Both the position numbers and the translations under genes were made by a program. The notes under the pieces are model-generated. The model worked only from the letters and a program-made list of their open reading frames with translations, searched no databases and was not told where the DNA came from. DNA of 64,000 nucleotides from Zygaena filipendulae (lineage: Eukaryota > Arthropoda > Insecta > Lepidoptera > Zygaenidae): the NCBI GenBank assembly GCA_907165275.2, contig OU015662.1, positions 2,549,501-2,613,500 of the forward strand. Reading direction: 5' to 3'. Of the stretch, positions 11,476 to 21,740 are shown in pieces (the stretch's first letter is position 1; each line of letters begins with the position of its first letter).

Positions 11476-11617
11476 GGACAAACTGTGGAATTCCCGCAGG
11501 AATTTTGATAACAGTGACCTCGGTTAGTCCTTATAGCACCAGCTATCTGCCAGTGAAAGTTCCGTCAAAAACGAACCGATCATACTAGAGATTAGTCTGA
11601 ACAAACAGACAAAAAAC
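11476..11617 (+). repeat. head-repeat body fragment (CAGACA-tail subfamily)
   Basis: Contains 'AATTCCCGCAGGAATTTTG', 'CACCAGCTATCTGCCAGTG' and 'GAACAAACAGACAAAAAAC', the same body as at 1,993. Confidence 0.6.
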
Positions 11618-11619
11618 TT

Positions 11620-12318
11620 AAGGTTTCATGTATGGATTAATGACTATTAAATTCATATAATTATTATTTATTTCGTTTTTGTATCGTAATCGGAGTACGA
11701 AGATCTAAAGAACCTATCTGAAGAAACATGAATACTTAGATATCATGTACAAGTTACAACTCTTCTGGAAGTATGCACTCAAACATTTATTTAATACGAC
11801 AAAAACCAAGGACAAACCTCGTGTAACATAATCGTAAAGGGGAGTATAAAAATGCTCGGTAGCTAAATGCAGGTAAAGAGGCAAGCGAAATGCCATCTTT
11901 ATACATTAGGGTACAGTACGTACAACGTCAGATTCCGATGGATGAAACGTGACAAAATCCCACTTCTCTAGGAAATACCCTTCATACTAATCGAAATTTC
12001 TTCACAAATTCCCGGTTTCGACAGCAAAACTATTTTTAATATCCTGAACGAATTCTTGGGTGAAAGAGTATGTAGGTAGTAAAGTGTGTTCACTTAATCT
12101 GCAATGCACTCGTGATCTTATTTATTTTAATTTTTACTTGTTCTGTTTTTGTTGTTAGGGTACAGTAAATTCTTACTATGTATTTGCTTTACGCGTTTGG
12201 CTCGTGGTGGACTTTGGTCCCAACAACTATTTTGTTATGTGAGATTTGAGCTCGAAACAAGTTCAACATCAACAAAATTATACACAAATCATGAAAAAGC
12301 ATCAACAAAGTCGTATAC
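11620..12318. other. intergenic DNA, no gene recognised
   Basis: No supported coding region or repeat boundary between the head-repeat fragment and the TIR element that begins at 12,327. Confidence 0.4.
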
Positions 12319-12326
12319 CCTGGCGG

Positions 12327-13014
12327 CTCAGACGAAATAAAAAGTCAAGATGGGGCGCTGTGACCAAAGAAGTGAAGCCGATAAAACTACGCCTCGGCGT
12401 GTACATGCACAGTTACACGCACACACATATAACGAAACTACACCTTACCTCGTCAGTCGAGCTATTCCGACGCGCGGAGTGTTACGCTGTAATAATTCCT
12501 ATTTTTCAAAGAAAAAATACCGAATTTTGTAGTGAGAGGGTGTAAAAACCAATCTTCGTAAAAATAAAAAGCAGGATAGAACCACATTTTTAATAAAATA
12601 TCAATTTTATTAATTTATGACAACTTGGAACACAAAACCCCCACAACTTTCATATAAGTGTTGCTACTAGTGAGCGTCACAATAATGTAACACGTTCATT
12701 TACCTATTTCAATTTTAACTTTTAATATTCATAAAATTAATGTAAGTGTAAATAGGCGTTAATTTTTATTTTCTATGTTTTAACATAACTTCGAAACCTA
12801 TATTTTTAAGGTTCTCGAACATACAACCGAGGTATACAACCTAAAAAAATACTAACTTATCTATTTACTTATCCATTCATCTTTTTAGAACTTAACAATT
12901 TTGGGTAATAAGTTTTCACTGCACGGCAACACTCACTAAATGCCCACATGTTTATGAAACCGGCTTCACTTTTTTGTTGATAGCGCTCCGCCTTGAGTTT
13001 TTATTTCGTCTGAG
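12327..13014. mobile_element. 688-bp TIR element with 8-bp target duplication
   Basis: Termini CTCAGACGAAATAAAAA (left) and the complement at 13,014 (right) form inverted repeats of about 54 bp with 8 mismatches. Directly outside lies CCTGGCGG at 12319-12326 and again at 13015-13022, an 8-bp direct repeat. An 8-bp duplication fits hAT, P or Merlin superfamilies, but the CTCAG terminus does not decide between them. The interior has no transposase; a 99-codon ORF that starts upstream and crosses the left TIR is not credible coding sequence. Confidence 0.8.
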
Positions 13015-13205
13015 CCTGGCGGTAGATAATATATGATAAGCTAGCTACCGGTTATCTAGTATCTACCTACGCTATATTTCTGCTATCCATCTTAAATAAA
13101 CATATATCCTTAGAAAACAGTGAATTACTTATGTTTGATAGGTAGTATGCTGTTGTGCATTTATGTATTTTACTTTTAGTTATATGTATTATTAATTATA
13201 TTACA

Positions 13206-13758
13206 AAAACACAAAGCACACTTTCTGTTCTGTTCAATCTTTGAGGTTGACTGGCAGAAAATACCGCAAGTCCACCTTTTGTAATTTATAGTATAAAAAA
13301 TAGGCATCAGGGGTTGTCTTAAAAGATTTTAAACCTATAGAATAGAACTTTTAGCAAACACTGCAAAAGTATCCTTATTTTCTAAAGAAAAAAACGTTGT
13401 TATGAAAAAAAAAATTAAAAAATATGAAAAATCTAAAACACCTATAGAAGACGCTAGAATAAACAAAATAAAAATAGAAGAAAAAAACACAAAGCACACT
13501 TTCTGTTCTGTTCAATCTTTGAGGTTGACTGGTAGAAAATACCGCAAGTCCACCTTTTGTAATTTATAGTATAAAAAATAGGCATCAGGGGTTGTCTTAA
13601 AAGATTTTAAACCTATAGAATAGAACTTTTAGCAAACACTGCAAAAGTATCCTTATTTTCTAAAAAAAAACGTTGTTATGAAAAAAAAAATTAAAAAATA
13701 TGAAAAATCTAAAACACCTATAGAAGACGCTAGAATAAACAAAATAAAAATAGAAGAA
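13206..13758. repeat. 278-bp tandem duplication
   Basis: Two adjacent units (about 13,206-13,483 and 13,484-13,758) are nearly identical. I see one substitution (CTGGCAG versus CTGGTAG) and a shorter A tract in the second. The unit includes a retroposon-like 3' motif 'GAGGTTGACTGG...AAGTCCACC' and an A-rich lysine-codon stretch without a full ORF. Confidence 0.85.
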
Positions 13759-14088
13759 CCATCAGGAGGAAGACTCATGGATAAAATGTCAAGAATATTA
13801 TAATCCAACGTAAATAAAAGTCGGCTCTACTATGTACGTCAAATAAATATTAATGTTAAAGTAAGGCATATTACCTAATATGAAATCACAAGAATATTTA
13901 ATATATTTATTGTGAAATATGAAGAAAAACGCTCAAGGATCTCTTGAGACTGAACTATGGAAGACATGGAAAATAATGTGAAGATTATTATTTCCTCTGG
14001 TACAAAATACAATAAACTTTTTTGCTTTTTTCTCTGGATTTTTATGTGTTGTGTTATATTGTTTATTGTGTACATATCTATACTAATA

Positions 14089-14270
14089 TTAGCTGTGCCC
14101 CGTGGTTTCACTCGCGTGTGTTTCGGAATTCCAGCAAGAACTCCAAACTTCTTTCATATTCTTCTTCTCCTTACAAAAACAAACACAATAAAAAAGAATT
14201 AGCGAAATCGGTCCAGCCGTTCACGCGTGATGCCGTGACCAAGGGAAATAGGGATTCATTTTTATATAAT
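14089..14270 (+). repeat. head repeat, CACGCGTGATGCCGTGACC subfamily
   Basis: Head TTAGCTGTGCCCCGTGG joined to a body with 'CATATTCTTCTTCTCC', 'AAAGAATTAGCGAAATCGG', 'CACGCGTGATGCCGTGACC' and tail GGGATTCATTTTTATATA. The same body is at 16,380 and 36,900, and inverted near 32,760 and 35,450. Confidence 0.75.
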
Positions 14271-14271
14271 A

Positions 14272-14527
14272 TAACATGTGGCAAAATTAGCTGCAAATAT
14301 TTACAGGATTGAAAGTATACGCCGTTATAAACACGTTCATAAAATTAAAAGATAAAAAATATATACTTATATATATTTTGTGAATGTAATTTTAATGTTT
14401 TTTGATGAATATTCGTCATTTTCTAAAAAACTACCGAACTTATAATATTATTTTTTCGCTTATTCTGTTTGTTATAACGTATACTTTCAGCCCTGTAAAT
14501 ATTTGCAGTTAATTTTACCACATGTTA
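14272..14527. mobile_element. 256-bp MITE with TA target duplication
   Basis: Ends TAACATGTGGCAAAATTAGC and the complement of TAACATGTGGTAAAATTAAC, inverted repeats of about 58 bp with few mismatches, flanked by TA on both sides (14270-71, 14528-29). No ORF. The 2-bp TA duplication fits the Tc1/mariner superfamily. It lies between two oppositely oriented head repeats. Confidence 0.75.
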
Positions 14528-14529
14528 TA

Positions 14530-14723
14530 TGTACCTATATAGATTATAAAGAGGTAAAGTTTGTTACTTTGTGAGTTTGTAGGGGGTAATCGCTGGATCT
14601 ACTGAACCAAATAAAACTTTTTTACCAATAAAAAGCCACGAAATTTGTGTTGGCTATATTGTAACCCGAAATTCCCGCGGGAACTCCGAAAGTACCGCGG
14701 GTAAAACCGCGGGGAAACAGCTA
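14530..14723 (-). repeat. head repeat, minus strand
   Basis: Begins TATATAGATTATAAAGAGG and ends CCGCGGGTAAAACCGCGGGG...CAGCTA. Confidence 0.8.
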
Positions 14724-15373
14724 CTTTATGATAAACATAACAAATAAAACAAAATCCATAGCAGATGTTACACAAAAGTTAGAAGACAAATCGGAAAAGA
14801 TCATTAGTATAGTATAGTATTATATTAAGTAAATATTCCTATAACAAAGTTTGTAAACGAAATGACGATAATACAGGCTTTTTCAAACGAGCCTTTCAGT
14901 AGAAAAATTCCTCTTTTCAATAAGATACGTAGTGATGTAGACTGTTTACAATTTAATTGCTTAAAATTTTGCGGATTGGAAAATATATACGGAATCTCTT
15001 CGTACGTATATTCTTGTGTAGGGTATACAATATACATACTTAAAGACCGAAAGTACAGCATTCAAGTTCCGTGTCGCACTGTTAAAATTGCTACCGTATT
15101 TTTTTATGGTCGTTGGAGTTATTCTTCGTGGTTCCTGCCTCGATTTATTGGCAACATCAACGAAGCAGAATTGCTGCTACGTTCTGTTATATCCTTACCC
15201 GCTTTATACCTATTTAATACGTTTTATTTGCACGCTACAAAAATTGAAATTGTAATAAATATGAGCCATCAAAAAAATACCGTATTCTCCCTTTTTAATG
15301 TTATGAGTATATACGCTATATTTAGATTTAATATCACCGTTTTTTTTTAATCTAAATTGATATACAATATATA
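14724..15373. other. AT-rich DNA with an unconvincing 162-codon ORF
   Basis: A plus-strand frame at 14,862-15,350 stays open for 162 codons. It has no recognisable domain, no signal peptide I would trust, and no promoter or poly(A) context. It ends beside a foldback element. It could be part of an unrecognised transposon; I do not call it a gene. Confidence 0.4.
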
Positions 15374-15882
15374 CACACCGGCAGAATTAGCGGAACATAA
15401 AAAGGCAGAGTATAGAAATAATTACGTATATATATTAAAACAAATAATAATTAGACGTGAAGTAATAAATTAATATACATCTTTTAACACTTTAAAAGTT
15501 TGTAATTAAATTATTAAATTTTATTTAAAATAATAATAAAAAAAACACCTTTTCTCTAATTTGTGGGCACACAAATAATGTTGCAAATTAAAGATTACTG
15601 TGATTTTAACACTAAATAAATGAACGATTAATAACGTGTGTTTCCCCTTCGTGATTCCACTTTTATTTGCAACATTGTCTGTGTTCTCACAAACTAGAGA
15701 CTTTTTTGTTTTTTTTTAATTTTGATTACTTTTAATAAAATTTAACTAAAAACTTCTTAAAATCGATGTTAAAAGATGTATATTAGTTTATTACTTCATG
15801 CCTGATAATAATTTGTTTTAATATATATACGTAATTATTTCTATACTCTGCCTTTTTATGTTCCGCTAATTCTGCCGGTGTG
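15374..15882. mobile_element. 509-bp foldback element
   Basis: The first 117 bp (CACACCGGCAGAATTAGCGG...) and the last 117 bp are inverted copies differing at a handful of positions. The symmetry continues with lower identity to near the centre; for example 'AATGTTGCAAATTAAAG' on the left pairs with the complement of 'AATGTTGCAAATAAAAG' on the right. TATATA flanks both ends, so the duplication is TA or TATATA. No coding capacity. Any transcript would form a long hairpin. Confidence 0.85.
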
Positions 15883-15889
15883 TATATAA

Positions 15890-16220
15890 AGAACCTTTCG
15901 AGTAGGCGTGGATGGCCAAATCTGAAACTACGAGATTAAGTGAAAAAGCTCGAAGGAGTCTTGGGGCTAATTTTGATAAAAGATAAAACCCAGATTATGG
16001 TTTATTAAATAATTTTCTTTGCCGGGAATAAATCTTTTATAAATGAACGAAAACCGTTCGTTAAGGTGCTAAAATATTATAAACAATTACCTAATACATA
16101 AAAGGTTTTTTTTTTAAACTTAGGTTAATTCCTTAGAGATATGAATAAGGCCAAAACAGGATTACAACAAATTTTCTTAATAGAAATCGCAGAATTCTTG
16201 TATTTTCTTGTATTTTTTTT
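15890..16220. other. intergenic DNA, no gene recognised
   Basis: Nothing beyond AT-rich sequence that I can name. Confidence 0.4.
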
Positions 16221-16224
16221 AAGG

Positions 16225-16525
16225 ACTAGATTAGGCTACTTTGGAGTTTCGTAATTCCCGCAGTAACTCTAAAGTACCCTAATTTACTCCTTATAACATC
16301 AGCTAATTAACAGTCCCGTCACAATTGGTACAACCGTTTTGGAGATTCACCCGCGTGAGTTTCGTAATTCCAGCAGAAACTCAAAACCTTCTTTCATATT
16401 CTTCTTCTCCTTACAATAAAAAACCAAACAACAATTAAAAAAGAATTTGCGAAATTGGTTCAGCCGTTCACGCGTGATGCCGTGACCAAGGGAAATATGT
16501 ATTCAGTTTTATATATATAGATGAG
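16225..16525 (+). repeat. two head-repeat subfamilies fused
   Basis: A 'CTCCTTATAACATCAGC' body is followed directly, after 'TTTTGGAGATTCACCCGCGTG', by the 'CATATTCTTCTTCTCC' / 'CACGCGTGATGCCGTGACC' body. Two body types lie end to end with only a partial head between them. Confidence 0.65.
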
Positions 16526-16713
16526 GAACCTTTGATGCCCTCCCATTTCAAAAACCCCAAGCATCTTTTTTATATTTTTAAAGGATACAGGTTTAGGTAC
16601 GTATGTAAATATCGTAGAATCGTAGAGATATTACACATAGAGCGGTAGTTTTATTCCAAATTCCGTTCGAAATTGAAGCACAAACACTATAATATGCCTA
16701 TTAATAGATACTA

Positions 16714-17010
16714 CTAGCTGTTCCCCACGGTTTCACCCGCGGAAATTTCGGAGATCCCGCAGGAATGCAAAGTACCTACCTTATGTCCTTCTCTGTACCC
16801 CTGACAATGTGTACCTAAGTATGCAAAATTTCATGAGATTTCACCGACGTTAATTTCGGAGTTCCTGCGGGAATTCCGGGATAAAAAGTATCCTATGTCC
16901 GTTTCCTGGTTCTAAGCTACCTCCCCAACAATTTTCAGCCAAATCGGTTCGGCCGTTCTTGAGTTATAAATAGTGTAACTAACACGACTTTCTTTTTATA
17001 TATAAGTATA
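16714..17010 (+). repeat. head repeats, tandem
   Basis: Copy with head ACTAGCTGTTCCCCACGG runs to 'GCAAAATTTCATGAG'. It then passes straight into another core, 'CACCGACGTTAATTTCGG', with a different tail ('CGGCCGTTCTTGAGTTATAA'). Confidence 0.7.
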
Positions 17011-17184
17011 TATAGATTACTATGTGTATAATACCTATAGCCAATACAGGTGTAACCAATTAGTAATTAAGAGGTGTAGTCTTCAGCCACGTGCTGGTTA
17101 CGTGATTGGAGTGTTAATTTTATCAATACTTATTTAATAATTTTACCTCTTAATTTTATCTGCTTAATATAATAACATTAATAC

Positions 17185-17235
17185 TTAGTAAAAGTCCGGC
17201 TGATTGCGAGTCAGACTCGCCCACCGAGGGCTCCG
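17185..17235 (+). repeat. short conserved repeat block
   Basis: 'GTCCGGCTGATTGCGAGTC' and 'CGCCCACCGAGGGCTCCG' form a GC-rich island. I recall similar blocks in lepidopteran dispersed repeats; recognition is from memory and weak. Confidence 0.35.
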
Positions 17236-18384
17236 TAAACTTGAAGGTATGTAAATAGTTTGTCCATCAAGCGAATTCCAAATTCCTATCAAACAATCCC
17301 GAACGCTCCATGAGAAGGAATCATAAATTAGTTTTATGTATTTATTTATTTATTGGGCTCACAAAACAGGTTACAATCGGAATATTGACTAAAATTATAA
17401 TACAAAGTTGTAGAGCTAGACTGTTACCACAGACATGTGGGCACAGCATGGTAAACGCAATTATTAAATAAAAATAAAAAGCTGTTAGGTCGTTAAAATA
17501 AAACTCAATGTTATTCTCCATGAATAAGGTTGCTAGGTGTCCGGTTGCTAGGTGACCGGACATGTTTGGCTGTTTACGGACGTGTCCGGTCAAATATTTT
17601 CGGCTTTGCTAGGCTTTTTGTCTGGCTGTTGCGCGAGTCCAAAGTCGAGCACAAGGAAAGCATACCTAACACAAAAATTTTAAAAAGAAATATTAATTAA
17701 GTCATTGATTTTTTTTTTCAATAGCGAGACGAGTATTCCAAAATTCGTTTTATATAAGCTAAAAATAAATAATAATCAGACTTTGATTATATTTGATTAT
17801 TATTTATAATGCTGCTGCCTATTGGGCACTTGATATTTTTGTAATTCTTATTCTCGGTTTATTTGTTGAACAGTTGAATTTTCATTATATTGTTGTAGCA
17901 GTTGATTTTCCGAAAAAAATTAAATAAAATAAAAATAAAATATTGTCCGGCTTTAGGAACATATCTGGCTTTAAAAAGCTATGATTAGCTAGTAAAAAGT
18001 GTATGTCCGGCTTTCAGGGTAAAATGTTCGGCCAAATTAATATAAGTGGCTCTACATATAGTCCGACTTTTGTGTTTTTGGGCCTCTATCTATATGACAC
18101 ATTGTCTATTTGTTTTGAGTAATGTAAAACAAATTTTGTGGGGCGTTATTAGCCAATGATCAGCCGGCTTACTCTTGACGCAATTCACAGACGCAATAGA
18201 AATGAGATCGCAGGATCGAAACGGAATCAAATTTTGTTACTTTGGGATCGCATCTCTATCGAATTTATCTGTCAAATTTCTCGATTTTTATATAGGAGTC
18301 GTGTTATTGACTTGTCGGACGTCATCTTCAGGTATCGCGATTCCAAATATGATTTTAATGATTGATTTCGATCTCAAAGGTATG
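17236..18384. other. intergenic DNA with recurring TCCGGCTTT-like motifs
   Basis: Between 17,520 and 18,070 the word (G)TCCGG or TCTGGCTTT recurs irregularly (GTCCGGTTGC, GACCGGACATG, GTGTCCGGTC, GTCCGGCTTTAGG, GTCCGGCTTTCAGG). It looks like decayed repeat sequence. No coding region supported; a 69-codon ORF at 18,156 has no domain. Confidence 0.4.
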
Positions 18385-18386
18385 TA

Positions 18387-18979
18387 AAGGGTCTTTCAAT
18401 AGGGACGGGTCGATGTTGGCAGCCTGTGGCGGCCATGTTGTTTTAACGTCGTCTTTCTAACCTATATTTTTTTATTCAGTTAGTAATGCCAAATCACCAT
18501 GGCAAGTTACACGGTTGAGCAACACGTCCAAATGTTAAAAATGTATTACCAAAATGAGTGTTCGTTAGTGCAAACGTTACGTGCATTGCGCCCATTTTAC
18601 GGCAGACGAGGTGGTCCTTCAAAGTCGACTCTCCAACGTTTGGTGGCCAAATTCGACTTATCACCTTTAGACTTTTTTTTGTGGGGTTTTCTTAAGTCGC
18701 AGGTCTATACCAATAAGCCACAATCGACCGATGCCCTTAAAGTCAACATAGCTCAGGCTATCGCTGAAATTCAACCCGAACTATGCGGCAGAGTTGTTGA
18801 ACATTGGACAACTCGAATTCGTGCCACCGTGAGAAGCCGCGGCGGACATTTAAACGATGTGATTTTCCACACATAATGGCATATATAGCTCTTTCAAATA
18901 AAAAAAAAATCGTTAAAATCTCACACACGGCCTTTTTTATTTCATGTCAAAATCGACCCGTCCTTATTGAAAGACCCTT
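18387..18979 (+). mobile_element. mariner-type mini-element, copy 1 (593 bp)
   Basis: Terminal inverted repeats of 28 bp (AAGGGTCTTTCAATA..., one mismatch at base 16) bounded by TA at 18385-86 and 18980-81. It encodes one intact 125-codon ORF. It matches the copy at 25,829 base for base except for a 2-nt shorter A tract (10 versus 12 A) after the stop. Such identity means very recent mobilisation, presumably by a full-length transposase elsewhere, or gene conversion. Confidence 0.9.
18499..18876 (+). CDS. internally deleted mariner-like transposase, 125 aa
   Basis: Residues 1-52 form an N-terminal helix-turn-helix region of the type annotated as DUF4817 at the start of insect mariner-like transposases ('YTVEQHVQMLKMYYQNE', then 'GGPSKSTLQRLV'). 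Residues 53-70 jump straight to the 'DLSPLDFFLWGFLKSQVY' signature from the end of the DDE catalytic domain, followed by about 55 C-terminal residues. Full-length relatives are around 340 residues, so roughly 200 residues including the first two catalytic acids are gone, in frame. The start context CACCATGG is strong. It cannot catalyse transposition but keeps the DNA-binding part, so it could act as a repressor (inference). Alternatively it is just a passenger remnant. Confidence 0.8.
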   Translation: MASYTVEQHVQMLKMYYQNECSLVQTLRALRPFYGRRGGPSKSTLQRLVAKFDLSPLDFFLWGFLKSQVYTNKPQSTDALKVNIAQAIAEIQPELCGRVVEHWTTRIRATVRSRGGHLNDVIFHT

Positions 18980-19211
18980 TACATAAAATGAAATCGAAGT
19001 CAAATCAAAGTGGAAATCAGACTCAAATATTTCTACATTTATAATAATTACTGTCATTGTAACTCTACACCACATCTGACTGCTGTTATTATAAATGGTA
19101 CTGTTAGAAGGATAAGACCTATAATTGGCCTTACACTTGTGTATTGTATTATATTGTAATCTATGTTGACGCTGTTGGTTTTTTGAATAAAACAAAATAA
19201 AATATTAATAA

Positions 19212-19472
19212 TCCACTTCACAACACACAGATCTACTTGATCCCACACTAAGCTATAAGCTTGTATCGTGGAAACCAAGCAAACATAGTATATACTACAC
19301 ATATTATTACATATTTTATTATAGATATATATATATATATACAATATACATACCCAGACTGGAAAATGGAACCCAGTGTTCATCACACAAAGTCCACCCT
19401 CACCGGGAATCGAACCCGGAACCTCTTGATTAGCGGGCAGGCATGGTGACCATTGCGCCAATCGGGTCGTCA
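19212..19472 (-). repeat. tRNA-derived SINE, copy C
   Basis: Minus-strand SINE: tail side CCACTTCACAACACACAGAT at about 19,214, tRNA-like head on the minus strand with B-box complement GGAATCGAACCC and the CGCCAATCGGGTCGTC 5' end at about 19,471. Near full length (about 260 bp). Confidence 0.85.
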
Positions 19473-19601
19473 AAAATAGATTATTATCATTTCTTTTCCG
19501 CGGTTCTATACCCCTGATGCCATGTATGCAAAATTTCATGATGATCATGATGATTAAGGCTTGAAATAGACCGAGTTACTTTCGCATCTATTAATACACT
19601 A

Positions 19602-19905
19602 GCATGTGCCGCGCGGTTTCACCCGCGTGATTTTCGGAATTACCTACTTCTTAAATCTTCCCTGAACTTCCACAAATATTTCAAGATCAAAATAAGCTAA
19701 CTCGGTCCAGTCGTTCTCGAGTTTTGGCGAGACTAACGAACAGCAATTCATTTTATATTTACAGATAAGGGGTAGAATTTCGGAAAAAAATTCTTATATA
19801 CGTCATAAAAAGAACACACCCTTTCGACCCAGGTACGGGGCTCTGCCATCAACAGTTTAGGCTGTGCGTTTATCTGTCAGTCCGTCATAAAGGACAAAGC
19901 ATTTT
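19602..19905 (+). repeat. head repeat plus second body
   Basis: Head CACTAGCATGTGCCGCGCGG with 'TCCAGTCGTTCTCGAGTTTTG', followed by the 'AACACACCCTTTCGACCC' / 'AGGCTGTGCGTTTATCTG' body of the CCCTAAAGGGG subfamily. Confidence 0.65.
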
Positions 19906-20129
19906 ATATGCATAAACAAGCATGGATATGGGAATGTTGGCTGTGTCAGTTGATGTTTGCGTTAACCCCGCGTTAATCTGTTCCAAACAGCTGCCCGCAG
20001 ACCGCAAATTGACGGGTCTCAAATGGGAGCCGCTAATCTATTTATAACTTAACCTAACTAACAAATTCTATTACATTAGATATTAATTTATTATTACATT
20101 TTTATATTTATTATCACGTCATCGTCAGT

Positions 20130-20225
20130 TAGCGATGACAGAGGGTTCGATCTCTGCATCCGGGTAAGCATTTATGTGTTTACCCGCATCGGCCGGCATC
20201 GAAATCAGGTTTTCGTGACAAGTTT
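20130..20225 (+). repeat. possible second tRNA-like SINE fragment
   Basis: 'GACAGAGGGTTCGATCTCTGC' contains a B-box-like GGTTCGATCTC, followed by 'CCGGGTAAGCATTTATGTG'. No A box or tail seen, so this is weak. Confidence 0.3.
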
Positions 20226-20407
20226 CGAAGGCTATTCTTTGTAAGTACGATATATTGTAGCTTTTTCCTGTGGTTTCATCCGCGTTAATTTCAAGTTTTC
20301 GCTGGAATTCAGACATAATTGGACGCAGATAAGCAATAACATGTTAACTAGCAATATTAAGTTATTGATTCAAAACGCTTTATTGACAGTTACAGAGCGT
20401 TTTTTTA

Positions 20408-20736
20408 ATAGGCTAGTTTCCTAAATTTTGTTTTTTAGTCCGTTTTGTAGATTATTAAAAAATATTGGACACGTATTTTTTAATTTTTTATGTAACCAAA
20501 AAATAACGGAGATATATCAAGTCGAAATTTCACATGACGTCACGCCTCGCTACAGTTTGTTCGCACGTTATAGCGAGCTGTGACGTCACGAGTCCCCCAC
20601 CCTAAACTTTAATGCGCTTTATCTATGCATATTTCCATTATTTTAAAAAGCAAAAAATACGTGTCTTTTATTTTTATATTATCTAACTGACGGACTAAAT
20701 AGAATTTTGATTTTTTTACCCAGGAAACTAGCCTAT
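20408..20736. mobile_element. 329-bp foldback MITE with TA target duplication
   Basis: ATAGGCTAGTTTCCT at the left end and its complement at the right end, flanked by TA (20406-07, 20737-38). Inner arms are also partly inverted ('TTTAGTCCGT', 'GACACGTATTTTTT'). Near the centre two TGACGTCACG words bracket a CTCGCTA/TAGCGAG inverted pair. No coding capacity. Confidence 0.75.
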
Positions 20737-20739
20737 TAT

Positions 20740-21372
20740 GTGTTTACCTTATTACATTGTTTAAATACCAAAAAACATTTAAACATCAACTATGCATTTC
20801 ATGAAAATTCCGGCCATTTTCAAACGGGTTTTTACAATTTTCTTCAACCAAAGTTTTTAAGTGGCTTACTTATCTAAATTTTATTCAAATCTCATTATTA
20901 TTATCTACTTAACCGACGACGCGATATTTTACTAAGAGGATTGATTTTTAATTCCCAAATGGCTGCATGGGTCAGATGAAGTCGAATACATTAACATAAT
21001 AATATTAAAGCTGCCTTTTAAAAATGCTAATATGGTGCGGGCCCTTCTACTTCTACCGACATGATACTCGTATATAACTAAAACTAAGTTTAAGATTCCC
21101 TGTTACTTGTTCCACTTGTTCAATTCTACAATGGTCTTTCACTACTTCACCCGGCGCAAAGTGAGGCGATTGAATATAGAAAAAGAAAGCGTATAATTTT
21201 TGTATATTACTTACTTGTTTTAGTAGTGAAAGTGCATCTATTTCGTGTTTGTACAACAATAGCTTAGACATTCAATTAATTTTAACATAAAACATTGTTT
21301 GCATGGGTTGCGTTTCGATAGGACGTGTTTTTTTTTTATAAATAATTCTAGTTTTGTTTATCGTAAACATCG
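20740..21372. other. intergenic DNA, no gene recognised
   Basis: AT-rich; nothing supported. A 72-codon minus-strand ORF at 21,053 has no recognisable domain. Confidence 0.4.
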
Positions 21373-21373
21373 A

Positions 21374-21620
21374 ACTAGCTGTCCCGCACGGTTTCACCCG
21401 CGATATAATTTCGAAGTTCCCACAGAATTATTCCATACAAACTTTGTAACCCTTTTCACCCCCTTAGGGGTTGAATATTCAAACATCCTTTCTTATCGGG
21501 TGCCTACGTCATACAAATAACACACCCTCCAAGTTTCAGGTCTCTATACGATCAGCGGTTTAGGCTGTGCGTTGATCCATCAGTCATTCAGGACAAAGCA
21601 TTTTAAATGTAAAGATAGAT
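21374..21620 (+). repeat. head repeat, CCCTTAGGGG subfamily
   Basis: Head ACTAGCTGTCCCGCACGG, then 'CCATACAAACTTTG', 'CACCCCCTTAGGGGTTGAA', 'ACACACCCTCCAAGTTTCAG', 'AGGCTGTGCGTTGATCC'. Same organisation as 30,985. Confidence 0.8.
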
Positions 21621-21740
21621 TTAGCATGAAAGATACCTTGGGTTTAGATTAGGCCTTGTTCAATGTTTGTTTGCCAAACACCGTTAACCAATAAGCGCGC
21701 ACCTATGACGCCGTGACGGAAAATTTCTTTCAGGCATCCT

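Noticed and set aside
12246..12545. 99-codon ORF across the 12,327 element boundary
   Set aside because: It crosses a transposon terminus and has no domain, so it is accidental.
14862..15350. 162-codon plus-strand ORF
   Set aside because: No recognisable domain, no promoter or poly(A) context, AT-rich codons, and it ends at a foldback element. Possible by chance in this composition.
19054..19548. 164-codon minus-strand ORF
   Set aside because: It runs through SINE copy C and into neighbouring unrelated DNA; the apparent protein is the SINE head and tail translated.
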